DNA from: JADKIH01 sp031417555
GTDB taxonomy: Bacteria > Bacteroidota > Bacteroidia > AKYH767-A > 2013-40CM-41-45
Reading direction: 5' to 3'
Assembly: GCA_031417555.1 (NCBI GenBank)
Contig: JANOVV010000029.1
Location: 12,171 to 76,170 of the forward strand
Length of the DNA stretch: 64,000 bases
Positions 55,196 to 63,863 of the stretch are shown piece after piece; within the stretch, counting starts at the first letter, position 1; each line of letters starts with the position of its first letter. The notes beneath the pieces are model-generated. The model was not told the origin of the DNA. It worked only from the letters and a program-made list of their open reading frames with translations, and ran no database searches. The position numbers and the translations under genes were made by a program.

Positions 55196-56107
55196 ATGCA
55201 TGCAAATAATATTTTAGAAACCATTGGTAATACTCCAATCGTTAGAATCAACAAGCTCTTTGGTAACTCTCACGAGGTTTGGATTAAATTAGAGAGAAAC
55301 AATCCGGGTAATAGTATTAAGGATAGGATTGCTTTATCCATGATTGAAGATGCAGAACGAAAAGGCATTCTGACTCCCGATAGTATAATTATAGAACCTA
55401 CTTCGGGAAATACGGGAATAGGGCTGGCATTAGTTGCTGCTGTAAAAGGGTATAAACTAATTTTAGTCATGCCCGAGTCTATGAGTATTGAAAGAAGAAA
55501 ATTGATGTCAATTTACGGTGCCCGGTTTGAACTTACTCCAAGAGAAAAAGGAATGAAAGGTGCTATTGAGAAGGCAACTGAATTAGTTCAATCAACTCCG
55601 AATGCCTGGATGCCGCAACAGTTTAATAATATGGCTAATGTTGAAGTGCATAAAAAAACTACTGCATTGGAAATATTAAACGATTTTCCGAAAGGATTTG
55701 ATTACATGATAACGGGTGTGGGTACTGGCGGCCATATTACCGGTGTTTCTGAAATATTGAAATCAAAATTTCCAAACCTGAAAGTATTCGCTGTCGAGCC
55801 TGCTCTTTCTCCTGTATTAAGTGGCGGAAGCCCGAGTCCACATCCATTGCAAGGTATTGGTGCCGGTTTTATACCACAGATTTATAATGATAAATTTATT
55901 GATGGCATTGTTCAGGTAGATAAAGATGAAGCATATGAATACACACGTAATATTGCCAGATTGGAAGGGATATTAGTAGGAGTTTCCACCGGTGCTTCAC
56001 TGGCTGCCGTTGCTAAAAAACTTCCTGAACTTCCTAAAGGTTCAAAAATACTTACATTCAATTACGATACAGGTGAGAGGTATTTGTCAATTGAAGGGTT
56101 GTTTTAA
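55196..56107 (+). CDS. cysK: Cysteine synthase (O-acetylserine sulfhydrylase)
   Basis: This PLP enzyme of 303 residues makes cysteine from O-acetylserine and sulfide. Landmarks: NTPIVRIN at the start, RNNPGNSIKDRIA with the PLP lysine Lys42, EPTSGNTGIGLALVAAVKGYK (substrate loop), PQQFNNMANVEVH, and the phosphate-binding loop TGVGTGGHITGVSE. It is closer to CysK than CysM in length and motifs, but I cannot fully separate the two. It lies downstream of epsC on the same strand with a heptamer element in between; the two gene products carry out consecutive steps. Confidence 0.93.
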   Translation: MHANNILETIGNTPIVRINKLFGNSHEVWIKLERNNPGNSIKDRIALSMIEDAERKGILTPDSIIIEPTSGNTGIGLALVAAVKGYKLILVMPESMSIERRKLMSIYGARFELTPREKGMKGAIEKATELVQSTPNAWMPQQFNNMANVEVHKKTTALEILNDFPKGFDYMITGVGTGGHITGVSEILKSKFPNLKVFAVEPALSPVLSGGSPSPHPLQGIGAGFIPQIYNDKFIDGIVQVDKDEAYEYTRNIARLEGILVGVSTGASLAAVAKKLPELPKGSKILTFNYDTGERYLSIEGLF

Positions 56108-56116
56108 AAAGGGGCG

Positions 56117-56143
56117 CGCAGAGGACGCAAAGTTCGCAGAGAA
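56117..56143 (+). repeat. Three tandem 9-mers (CGCAGAGGA type)
   Basis: CGCAGAGGA, CGCAAAGTT and CGCAGAGAA follow one another directly after the cysteine synthase stop codon. Nonamer strings of this kind occur between genes in many bacteria. Function is not known. Confidence 0.55.
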
Positions 56144-56190
56144 AATTAGTTTACACCTCTACGAACTCTAATCCCTTTCTTAATTTAATA

Positions 56191-56283
56191 GCATATAACG
56201 CTCGGAACATTGCCACCATGCTTTATTCTCTTCTATTTTTTTATATTTGTAAAAAGCATGGCGGCAACGCTAAAGTTAGCGGC
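56191..56283 (-). other. attC-like recombination site
   Basis: On the minus strand, 8 nt past the stop codon of the 145-residue gene, the DNA reads R''-like GCCGCTAAC (56283-56275), a five-base spacer, a stem arm CGTTGCCGCCATGC, a 20-plus-base loop, the second arm GCATGGTGGCAATG, an eight-base spacer with GAGC, and R'-like GTTATATGC (56199-56191). The arms pair with one mismatch. This is the R''-L''-loop-L'-R' layout of integron attC sites, in the usual place for a cassette. R' departs from GTTRRRY, so the match is not perfect. Confidence 0.65.
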
Positions 56284-56764
56284 TGTGTTACTATTGTGTC
56301 ACTGTATATTCAATATGAAACAATGCTTTATAAGGTGGTTTACTATCAGCGTTAATAATTTTGCCCTCCCATATATGTTTGCCAACTGTGGTAGGGGTCT
56401 CACGGAAAGTTGATGCTTGACTTTTAGCATCATATTTCAAAGTATCGCCTGGAGAATTAAGAGTTAAAGAATCAAATTTTCCGATAATAACAATTGGAGG
56501 ATTGTATGTATTAACGACAGCAAGGCGAACATCTGCAATATACTCTTCTCCTAATTTAATGTTGGAACTTTTTGGAATAACTATAGGGTGATATTCTAAG
56601 TTTCGGATATTATAATCTCCTACCTTATCTTGTTTCATTGCATTTACGAAATGATTTAGTTTATTAGTAAACCAACCTAATCCAAAAAATAAAATACTAA
56701 CTAAGATATAAACAATTGATTTTTTCATATTTGAAAATTAATGAAGCGCAAAAATTGCCGCTAA
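56199..56764 (-). mobile_element. Probable solitary integron gene cassette
   Basis: On the minus strand the segment begins at TTAGCGGC, just after a G (56765), 36 nt before the start codon of the small gene, and ends at the G of GTTATATGC (56199). The 5' border GTTAGCGGC is the exact complement of the cassette's own R'' box GCCGCTAAC: joining the ends as a circle would rebuild an attC with perfectly paired R boxes, as in known cassettes. Upstream of the border, directly after the stop codon of the T9SS gene, no second attC is seen. No integrase gene is in the window, so this would be a single cassette inserted at a secondary site. Confidence 0.6.
56291..56728 (-). CDS. Small membrane-anchored GldM-like-fold protein, probable cassette gene
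   Basis: A 145-residue protein with an N-terminal membrane helix (KKSIVYILVSILFFGLGWFTN) that is likely an anchor. The remainder is beta-rich: KLGEEYIADVRLAVVNTYNPPIVIIGKFDSL, then TVGKHIWEGKIIN and KALFHIEYTV at the end. The strand pattern (a YxAxVxL strand early, a Gly-containing loop, and PY.A.FHIEY.V closing) is reminiscent of the Ig-like domains of GldM, but identity is too weak to assert. The gene fills the probable cassette, with a 36-nt leader and the attC-like site 8 nt past its TAG stop. Function unknown. Confidence 0.65.
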   Translation of the reverse strand: MKKSIVYILVSILFFGLGWFTNKLNHFVNAMKQDKVGDYNIRNLEYHPIVIPKSSNIKLGEEYIADVRLAVVNTYNPPIVIIGKFDSLTLNSPGDTLKYDAKSQASTFRETPTTVGKHIWEGKIINADSKPPYKALFHIEYTVTQ

Positions 56765-56777
56765 CAATACAATAAAG

Positions 56778-58286
56778 TTATTTCCCAATAAAAAGTTTTC
56801 TGGTTACATTTCCTGCTTTAATAAAATATATACCGGAAGACAAATTGTGCAAATCAAGAATTTTTTCCCGGGTATGATTTAATTTAAATGTTGAAATGGT
56901 TCTTCCGGATGCATCCATTATTATACCATCAAGGTTATTTATTTCATTTGTAAAACTCATCACAGCAAAAATGTTTGCAGGATTTGGATTAATAGTGAAA
57001 TTAAAATTATTATTTATTGAATTATAAGTTTCAATTCCCACAATAGATTCATCATACAAACAAGTCCAGATGCCGGAACTGAAATCGTTAATCTTAGTCC
57101 AAATAGGGCGAACGATTCCTGCATGAGCCGCAATGTCAATATAGTCGCCATCAAACGTACCGCCATCGCTGTAAAATCCTTCATTGCTTATTTTATAATC
57201 TATCCAATGTTCACCGCCATCCATTGATTTGGAAATATACACATCGCTCGTATCATTGCCAGGATAATTTCTTCGATCATAATAAACTATATAAATATAC
57301 CCGTTTGTCTGATCGACAGCCATTGCATTGCGGTATTGGTGAAGATTAGAGGTATCAGAATTAACTTTTAGGGCACTGGTCCATGTGTTTCCGCCATCGG
57401 AAGATTTTATAAAAAAAACGTCAGAATTATTTATGCCATTCCGTTGATCAGTCCAACTGACATAGAGGTTTCCTCGATAAGGACTATTGCTTCTGTCGCA
57501 ACTTGAATATGGCATAGTTCTAATCCTGGTTACGCCTTGCAATTGATTATACCGGTATGCGCCACCGGATTCAATTAATGGTTGTTCGCTAAGCCATGTG
57601 TTACCGGTATCGAGTGATCTATTAAAACGAATTCCATTCGAATCCATAAATGTTACATACACTTCGCCGCCAGGTCCAACGAAAGGATGAGGATCAGTAA
57701 TATCAAGATAAAGGCAATCACCGGCATATTGACTTATTCTAAGTCCGCTGGTAAATGTTAAGCCATTGTCAGTAGATTTTGCAAAATATACTCTTGAACT
57801 ATCCAATGGTCCGGGATTAAAACCGTTGTCATATTCAGTCCAGGTGACATAAATATTATTGTTATTTGGATCAACAGCCGCCCATTCTTTATCTTCAAGT
57901 AAAAGATTATTATTCGATGTATAAGATCCGTCATTATAAGTAACTCCGCCATCGGTTGATTTCTGACAAACAATTTTATCGATTCCCTGAACTAAATGAA
58001 AATATAAAAAATTTCCTGAGGAGTCAGAGACAAGGCAAGGATCTCCATAAACAGTGAGTGATGAATTTAAAAATCCTGTGATCCAGGTAGCGCCGCCATC
58101 AATGGAATAATAAGAGTTGTCGATATTTGATCCTGCCGCCATTTGTAATGGGTTCTTAGGATTAATTACAATGGAAGGTTCTTCCGGATTAAAACTATTA
58201 TCAATAAGTACATTGGTAAATTGTGCATGTAAAGGTTTAACAATTAAAGTAAGAATTAAATTAATTAACAAGTATTTTTTTTTCAT
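56778..58286 (-). CDS. Secreted sialidase-like (BNR) protein with T9SS type A sorting domain
   Basis: A 502-residue exported protein (signal MKKKYLLINLILTLIVKPLHAQ). Asp-box turns of a six-bladed sialidase-type propeller are clear: SIDGGATWITG, STDGGVTYNDG, STDNGLTFTSG, SLDTGNTWLSE, SSDGGNTWTSA and SMDGGEHWIDY, with blade strands such as NNIYVTWTEYDNG, GEVYVTFMDSNG, GNLYVSWTDQRNG and GYIYIVYYDRRN. The conserved WTDQRNG/YYDRRN segments are typical of exo-alpha-sialidase-like Bacteroidota proteins, but a catalytic set (Arg triad, Tyr/Glu, Asp) is not certain. The C-terminus (FTINPNPANIFAVMSF ... LSSGIYFIKAGNVTRKLFIGK) is a T9SS type A sorting domain. The probable integron cassette sits 14 nt past its stop. 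Confidence 0.85.
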   Translation of the reverse strand: MKKKYLLINLILTLIVKPLHAQFTNVLIDNSFNPEEPSIVINPKNPLQMAAGSNIDNSYYSIDGGATWITGFLNSSLTVYGDPCLVSDSSGNFLYFHLVQGIDKIVCQKSTDGGVTYNDGSYTSNNNLLLEDKEWAAVDPNNNNIYVTWTEYDNGFNPGPLDSSRVYFAKSTDNGLTFTSGLRISQYAGDCLYLDITDPHPFVGPGGEVYVTFMDSNGIRFNRSLDTGNTWLSEQPLIESGGAYRYNQLQGVTRIRTMPYSSCDRSNSPYRGNLYVSWTDQRNGINNSDVFFIKSSDGGNTWTSALKVNSDTSNLHQYRNAMAVDQTNGYIYIVYYDRRNYPGNDTSDVYISKSMDGGEHWIDYKISNEGFYSDGGTFDGDYIDIAAHAGIVRPIWTKINDFSSGIWTCLYDESIVGIETYNSINNNFNFTINPNPANIFAVMSFTNEINNLDGIIMDASGRTISTFKLNHTREKILDLHNLSSGIYFIKAGNVTRKLFIGK

Positions 58287-58562
58287 TTGATCATTTTTAA
58301 AATAAGTTATTAAGCGTGAATTATTTTGAATTGTAAATATAACTTTAAAATTATATTCAAATTTCAGAGGTTATGTATTAAAAAAAACAGGAATATTAAT
58401 TAAATATAGGGGATAATTTTTATTAATTGAATAATTCATTTAAAAGTCGTATTTTTTATGAATTGAAATAAATTGCACTGGAATTATATTGTTAAAAATT
58501 TTAATGCGGAATTTTGTGATTTTAAAAATTAACATAAAAAAAGCAGGTTTATAATTATATTT

Positions 58563-59597
58563 ATGATAGTGTACAGAAATTATAAATACTTTCTAAGTTT
58601 ATTGCCGGGAATTGCTGTTATATTTGGTAATTACATGGGTGGTTGGTGGGGAATTTCTAATTTTATTTTTTCGTTGGGTATTCTTGCAATAGTTGAATGG
58701 TTTACACCGGAAGATAAGGGCAATGAAAAATCGGCAGATAGTATTTTGCCTGATACTGTTTTAATTCTGCACGTACTAACGCAGGTTTTGGCATTGACCG
58801 TCTTTTTCCTTTCCATTCAACAAAATAAATTTTCTTTTTGGCAATTGTTTTGGGCTGCTTTAAGTACAGGAATTCATAGCGGTTCTTCATCGATAGTTGT
58901 TGCACATGAAATGATACACAGAAAAAAAAGATTATGGCAATGGATGGGAAAGTTTTTACTTTTCACTGCAGGGAATGTTTATTTTTTTATTGAACATTTG
59001 CGGGTACATCATAAATGGGTTGGTACCGATAGGGATCCAGCTAGTGCTCGATATAATGAATCATTATATCATTTTTATTTACGAACCACTTTCACACAAA
59101 TTGTTCATGCTTTCAATATGGAAGCAGAAAGATTAAGAAGTCAAAAGCAGTCTGTTTTTTTTTGGAAAAATTACGTACTTCAAAATATATTTTTACAATT
59201 ATTGTTTTGTATTTTAATTTATTATTTAACCGGTAAGGTTGGTTTAATAGCTTATCTATTACAAGTAGTTATAGCTAATTTTCTTTTAGAATATACTAAC
59301 TATATCGAGCATTATGGATTAAGGAGAAATGAAAATGATAGGGTAGATGCCACTCATTCATGGCAAAGCGATAAAGTAATTTCACGTTTTTTTCTTATAG
59401 ATCTGAGCAGGCATAGTGATCATCATTACTATGCTTCAAAATATTATCATACTTTGAATACTCACCCAAATAGTCCGGTATTACCTACCGGTTATGTCTC
59501 AGGAATATATCTGGCATTATTGCCTCCACTATGGTTTCGTATAGTAAATAAGAGAATAGAAGAATTTAATATATTACAGAAACAAATTAAAAACTAA
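58563..59597 (+). CDS. alkB: AlkB-type alkane 1-monooxygenase (non-haem di-iron)
   Basis: A 344-residue integral membrane hydroxylase with four to six helices. All His boxes of AlkB are present: AHEMIHRKK (box 1), EHLRVHHKWVGTDRDPASAR (box 2, and the DPASAR string specific to alkane hydroxylases), NYIEHYGL (the AlkB HYG motif) and LSRHSDHHYYASKYYHTL (box 3, with Arg-His-Ser-Asp-His-His). These bind the di-iron centre that oxidises the terminal methyl of alkanes. No rubredoxin gene is visible nearby. Members in Bacteroidota are common and may act on other lipids. The next gene, a sensor kinase, starts 44 nt downstream in the same direction. Confidence 0.9.
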   Translation: MIVYRNYKYFLSLLPGIAVIFGNYMGGWWGISNFIFSLGILAIVEWFTPEDKGNEKSADSILPDTVLILHVLTQVLALTVFFLSIQQNKFSFWQLFWAALSTGIHSGSSSIVVAHEMIHRKKRLWQWMGKFLLFTAGNVYFFIEHLRVHHKWVGTDRDPASARYNESLYHFYLRTTFTQIVHAFNMEAERLRSQKQSVFFWKNYVLQNIFLQLLFCILIYYLTGKVGLIAYLLQVVIANFLLEYTNYIEHYGLRRNENDRVDATHSWQSDKVISRFFLIDLSRHSDHHYYASKYYHTLNTHPNSPVLPTGYVSGIYLALLPPLWFRIVNKRIEEFNILQKQIKN

Positions 59598-59641
59598 ATT
59601 AAGAAAGTATTTGTTATTAAGTAAAAAATCATTTTCAAACT

Positions 59642-62560
59642 ATGAATTTGTTGAAGGATTTTAAGTTTATTGTTTTTAATTTATTTATAAATGGAATATT
59701 TATTTTATCCTCAAATGGACAGAATTCTTCACCATCATTCAGGCATTTTACAACAGAAGATGGTTTGCCAAGCAGTGAGGTCTATAATGTAATTCAAGAT
59801 AGAAAAGGAAATATTTGGCTGGGCACTGACAGAGGAGTGACCCGTTTCGATGGGTATGAGTTTCGCACTTTTTCATATAAAGATGGTTTAACAGACAATA
59901 CTGTTTTTAAATTGTTAGAAGATAAAAAGGGGCGGGTCTGGATGCTAACAATCTCCGGTAGAATATTTTATTTTGAAAATGATAAAATCAAGCCATATAA
60001 GTTTAATGACAAACTTTTCAATTCTGCACAAAGCATGATGCCCAATGCATTTTATATTGATAGTCTTGAAAACGTTTTAATGTCATTTATAAATTATGGA
60101 GAGATAAAAATTAATGAAAAAGGAGAAATTCAAGATCGATTTATCAAAAAAACATTACCCGGTGTTAATTATCTGATAGAAGAAATTTCTCCGGAAAAAT
60201 TAATTGCTTCTGTTATTTCGCTTAATGAAAATAATGAGAATTTAAAAATTCTTCACTTAATTAATAACGTCTATTATCCCATTTCTATTGAGTCAAAACC
60301 TGCGGATAGATTTGAAGCGATACGACTCTCGAAAGACAAATTAGTTTTTTCAAATGGGAAATCTTTGTATTTAAATACGAATATTTCGTTGAAGCATATT
60401 TCTGATCTGCCGGGAAAGATATTGTCATTAATAAAGGACAATAATGATAATATCTGGGTGGGTACTGAAGTTGGAGTATTTCTTTATGATCAGATTGGTT
60501 TTAAAAATCAGGCATCTCATTATTTGGATAATAATTATATAACATGTATTCTTCAGGATCATGAAGGCGGATATTGGTTTACTTCATTAAACAACGGTGT
60601 TTATTATATGCCGGGTTATGGAATAAAAGGAATGCTATTTAATCAGGGCCGATTTCAGAAACCTACAAGTTTGACAAATGATTATTCTTCTACTGTTTAT
60701 GTCGGATGTTGGAACGGGACCTTAGTTAAAATGAATGGGGATAAAATTAAAATTGTTTATGATCCGGGAATTATAAATTCAACACCGGTTACTAATTTAT
60801 CGTTTATCCCCGGTGATGAAAAAATTTACTTAAGCCGTTCTAAGCCCGGTTATTTTTATAGAGAAAAATTTTATTCTTTTAAAACGAATGGATTTATCGG
60901 ATTAAAAACTAATTTTATAAAGCGATCGGATGGAGAAATTTATTGTGCAGGTACGCGGTTTATCTTTAAAAGTAAAGAAGATTCTATTTTACCGGTTGCA
61001 ATCGTATCACAACGTATAAGTTGTTTATCGGAAACATTCAATCATCAATTACTTTTTGGAAGTAACATTGGAGCATTTGTTTTTGATGATATAATGAAAG
61101 AAACACTTTTATTTTGCAAGGAATTAAATAATATCAGAGTGGATGATATTAAATGGTCGGGAAATAATTTATTGTTTGCTACTAAAGGAAAAGGACTTTT
61201 GGTTTTTTCAAAAGATAGTATTATTGTTATTGATGAAAGTAAAGGTTTGTGCAGTAATCTTGTAAATAAAATATTGGTGGCAGGCAATGAAGTATGGTGT
61301 ACATCAAATAAGGGAATTAGTCATATTATTTTAAATGATCAGGATACATTTAAATATAAAATTACGAATATTCAAAGCAACGACGGTTTATTCAGTGATG
61401 AAATAAATGATATAACTTTATTAAATGATACAGTTTATGTTGCCACTAATTTTGGCATTTCTTTTTTTGGGTCGAAAACGGATTTTGTAAACCATAAAAA
61501 TCCTCCTGTTTACATTTCATCTCTTCGGATAAATAATTTAGATACATCTTTTAAAGACGTGATGGAACTTCCACATAATTTTAATAATTTACAAATTGGT
61601 TTTAATGGTATTTCCTACCGAAGCAAAGGAAGGATTAAATACAGGTATCAATTAATAAACGGAACAGATACTATTTCTTCATTTACAACCAATCGTGAGG
61701 TTGAATTCTTATCTCTTCATCCGGGGGAGTATAAGTTTCAGGTATCAGCAATGAATAATTCAGGTGTGTGGAGTCTTATGCCGGCGGTTTTTTCATTTAC
61801 AATTAATCCGGCCTGGTGGCAAACATTTTGGTTTAAGATGATTATTGTATTGTTTGCAGCATCGGGAATTTATTTATTTTTCAGGAATAAAGTTGAGAAG
61901 TTAAGATATAATTTTGAAATGGAAAGGCGACAGGCATCACTTCAACTAACTGCCATGCGGGCTCAGATGAACCCTCATTTTATTTTTAATGTAATGAACT
62001 CTATCAGAAATTATATGCAGAATCATGACATGAAATCGGCCGAAAAATATCTTACATCGTTTTCTAAATTGGTTCGTTATGTCCTCGATAATTCTGAAGT
62101 GCAGGAGATAACATTGGAAGAAGAGTTAAATGCACTTCGAAATTATACCGAACTGGAAATACAGAGATTTGAAAATGGTTTTGAATTTAACATCATAGTT
62201 GAAAACGGAATAATTCTTTCTGAAACATATCTGCTTTCACTTTTGTTGCAGCCATTTGTTGAAAATGCAATCAAACATGGAATAAGCAGGATGAAATCCG
62301 GCGGGAAAATATTAATTGATATTAGGAAAACCGGAGAATCAATTTTAATTGCTGTGGAAGATAACGGTGTTGGAATAACTGAAGCATCCCGATGGAATGA
62401 AGCTCATAGAAAAACTCATATTTCTCATGGAACAACAATCAATATGGAAAGGATCGAAGCTTACAATAAGGTATTTAATAAGAAGATAAAAACACGAATC
62501 ATTAATTTGTCAGACAACGAAGGCAAGTCTGTTGGAACTAGAGTAGAAGTTGAAATTTAA
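59642..62560 (+). CDS. Propeller/Y_Y_Y sensor kinase of the LytS (His_kinase) type
   Basis: A 972-residue sensor. After an export signal come two-component-regulator propeller repeats (VIQDRKGNIWLGTDRGVTRFD, LLEDKKGRVWMLTI, IKDNNDNIWVGTEVGVFLYD, LQDHEGGYWFTSLNNGVYY and more), a Y_Y_Y domain (about 635-720, RIKYRYQLINGTDT ... EVEFLSLHPGEYKFQV), a membrane helix (about 732-752), then a PF06580 His_kinase domain with phosphoacceptor His779 in AQMNPHFIFNVMNSI and an HATPase domain (LLQPFVENAIKHG, VEDNGVGI). The propeller should lie in the periplasm as the sensor. Such kinases pair with LytTR regulators, and one is the next gene. The gene follows alkB after 44 nt. Confidence 0.92.
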   Translation: MNLLKDFKFIVFNLFINGIFILSSNGQNSSPSFRHFTTEDGLPSSEVYNVIQDRKGNIWLGTDRGVTRFDGYEFRTFSYKDGLTDNTVFKLLEDKKGRVWMLTISGRIFYFENDKIKPYKFNDKLFNSAQSMMPNAFYIDSLENVLMSFINYGEIKINEKGEIQDRFIKKTLPGVNYLIEEISPEKLIASVISLNENNENLKILHLINNVYYPISIESKPADRFEAIRLSKDKLVFSNGKSLYLNTNISLKHISDLPGKILSLIKDNNDNIWVGTEVGVFLYDQIGFKNQASHYLDNNYITCILQDHEGGYWFTSLNNGVYYMPGYGIKGMLFNQGRFQKPTSLTNDYSSTVYVGCWNGTLVKMNGDKIKIVYDPGIINSTPVTNLSFIPGDEKIYLSRSKPGYFYREKFYSFKTNGFIGLKTNFIKRSDGEIYCAGTRFIFKSKEDSILPVAIVSQRISCLSETFNHQLLFGSNIGAFVFDDIMKETLLFCKELNNIRVDDIKWSGNNLLFATKGKGLLVFSKDSIIVIDESKGLCSNLVNKILVAGNEVWCTSNKGISHIILNDQDTFKYKITNIQSNDGLFSDEINDITLLNDTVYVATNFGISFFGSKTDFVNHKNPPVYISSLRINNLDTSFKDVMELPHNFNNLQIGFNGISYRSKGRIKYRYQLINGTDTISSFTTNREVEFLSLHPGEYKFQVSAMNNSGVWSLMPAVFSFTINPAWWQTFWFKMIIVLFAASGIYLFFRNKVEKLRYNFEMERRQASLQLTAMRAQMNPHFIFNVMNSIRNYMQNHDMKSAEKYLTSFSKLVRYVLDNSEVQEITLEEELNALRNYTELEIQRFENGFEFNIIVENGIILSETYLLSLLLQPFVENAIKHGISRMKSGGKILIDIRKTGESILIAVEDNGVGITEASRWNEAHRKTHISHGTTINMERIEAYNKVFNKKIKTRIINLSDNEGKSVGTRVEVEI

Positions 62561-62619
62561 ATTACAAACAACATCAAATAATAACCTCCAAATTCCCAGC
62601 TTTCAACTATGAAATCTGG

Positions 62620-62675
62620 TCGTTAGTCTCTAGTTTTTAGTCTTTAATCTCTAGTCTCTTGATTTTTGTCTCTGT
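62620..62675. repeat. Heptamer tandem repeat between kinase and regulator
   Basis: Eight seven-base units in a row: TCGTTAG, TCTCTAG, TTTTTAG, TCTTTAA, TCTCTAG, TCTCTTG, ATTTTTG and TCTCTGT. It is preceded by TAACCTCCAAATTC at 62583-62596, a near copy of the string after the array at 30231. It lies 84 nt before the start codon of the LytTR regulator; TACATTTG (62730-62737) between them matches a -7 box. Confidence 0.65.
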
Positions 62676-62759
62676 ATTAAACTCGCCAACTTAATTTCAG
62701 TTAACTTTTCAAATATGAATTAAATCACTTACATTTGAATATAGTCAATTTTTAATTTT

Positions 62760-63497
62760 ATGCTTTCAGCTTTAATTGTTGATGATGAAAAAAAGAACCG
62801 CGAATCTTTAAAAAAATTATTGAACGAATATTGCCCAACTGTAAAAGTATTAGGTGAAGCAGATTCGGTAGATGAAGCGTTGCTTTTTTTAAATAAACAA
62901 AAGCCCCAATTGGTTTTTCTCGATGTCGAAATGCCAAATGGGACTGGATTTGATTTACTTCGTCAAATTGAAAACATTGATTTTAAAATAATTTTTGTAA
63001 CCGCTCACTCGCATTATGCAATTAAAGCAATTCGTTTTTCAGCAATTGATTATTTATTAAAACCGGTAGACACAGATGATCTTATTGATGCAGTAAAAAG
63101 AGCGTCCGAGGAAACTTCTACGAATCACCATGTGCAATACAAAGGTTTTTTAAATAATCTTAATACTACAAGTACTCAGAAATTAGCGATTCCAATTAGA
63201 GATGGATTTGCTTTTCTTGCACCTGAAGATATAATCAGACTTCAGGCTGATGGAACATACACTCATATATACGCCAACGGAGAAAAATATACAGGAACAA
63301 AAAATATAAAAGAATACGAACAGCTTCTGGCAGACAAGAATTTTTTCCGTTCGCATAATTCACATCTTATTAATTTGAAACACGTAAAGAAATTCAGCCG
63401 GGTTGATGGTTACTTTGTACAGATGAGTGATAATTCCGTTGCCGAAATTTCGCGACGAAAGAAGGAGGAGTTTATAGATTTAATGAGTAAGCATTAA
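62760..63497 (+). CDS. LytTR-family response regulator
   Basis: A 245-residue regulator with a receiver domain (1-120; ALIVDDEKKNRESL, phosphoacceptor Asp55 in LVFLDVEMPN, VTAHSHYAIKAIRFSAIDYLLKP with the conserved Lys) and a C-terminal LytTR DNA-binding domain (about 145-243; LAIPIRDGFAFLAPEDIIRLQADGTYTHIYA ... FFRSHNSHLINLKHVKKFSRVDG). LytTR domains bind DNA through beta-strands rather than a helix-turn-helix. Its natural partner is the LytS-type propeller kinase 199 bp upstream. TACATTTG, 22 nt before the ATG, may be a separate -7 promoter box, so the gene may have its own transcript. Confidence 0.93.
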   Translation: MLSALIVDDEKKNRESLKKLLNEYCPTVKVLGEADSVDEALLFLNKQKPQLVFLDVEMPNGTGFDLLRQIENIDFKIIFVTAHSHYAIKAIRFSAIDYLLKPVDTDDLIDAVKRASEETSTNHHVQYKGFLNNLNTTSTQKLAIPIRDGFAFLAPEDIIRLQADGTYTHIYANGEKYTGTKNIKEYEQLLADKNFFRSHNSHLINLKHVKKFSRVDGYFVQMSDNSVAEISRRKKEEFIDLMSKH

Positions 63498-63863
63498 CTA
63501 GCACTTTTCACTATTTCAGTTTTTTACATTTTCAAGTATGGTATTTGAACCAAAATTGAGTATTATTTAGAAATTAGGTTCATAATAAGGATATGTCTTT
63601 TTTATGTTGATTTTAAACATTTTCGCACGAATAAATATGAAAAAACTTTTATTTAAAGAAATAGAACCATCTCAATTTACCATCTGTTAACTTTTTAGTG
63701 CCACAGGTTGCTTTTTGTTGCCAATTGTTGCATTGCTCATATATTAATAGAACAGAAGTAGCAACTTTCGGGTACTTAACTTCAGTTGTTTTGTTTTTTG
63801 TTTGATTTCAGGTTCAATTATGTATCAACAAATTGTACAATCAGATAAAAAATACTTTAAATC
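63498..63863. other. Intergenic, probable IS boundary
   Basis: About 365 bp between the regulator and the transposase frame. A short 17-codon frame opens at 63637 (MKKLLFKEIEPSQFTIC) and stops; it could be the start of a gene cut off by the insertion. The left end of the insertion sequence should lie within the last 150 bp, but its partner end is outside the window, so it cannot be placed. Confidence 0.35.

Noticed and set aside
56206..56270. Hairpin between cysteine synthase and the small gene read as a plain terminator
   Set aside because: It lacks a T-run on either side, has a long loop, and is embedded in the R''/R' arrangement with a matching cassette border; the attC reading explains more.
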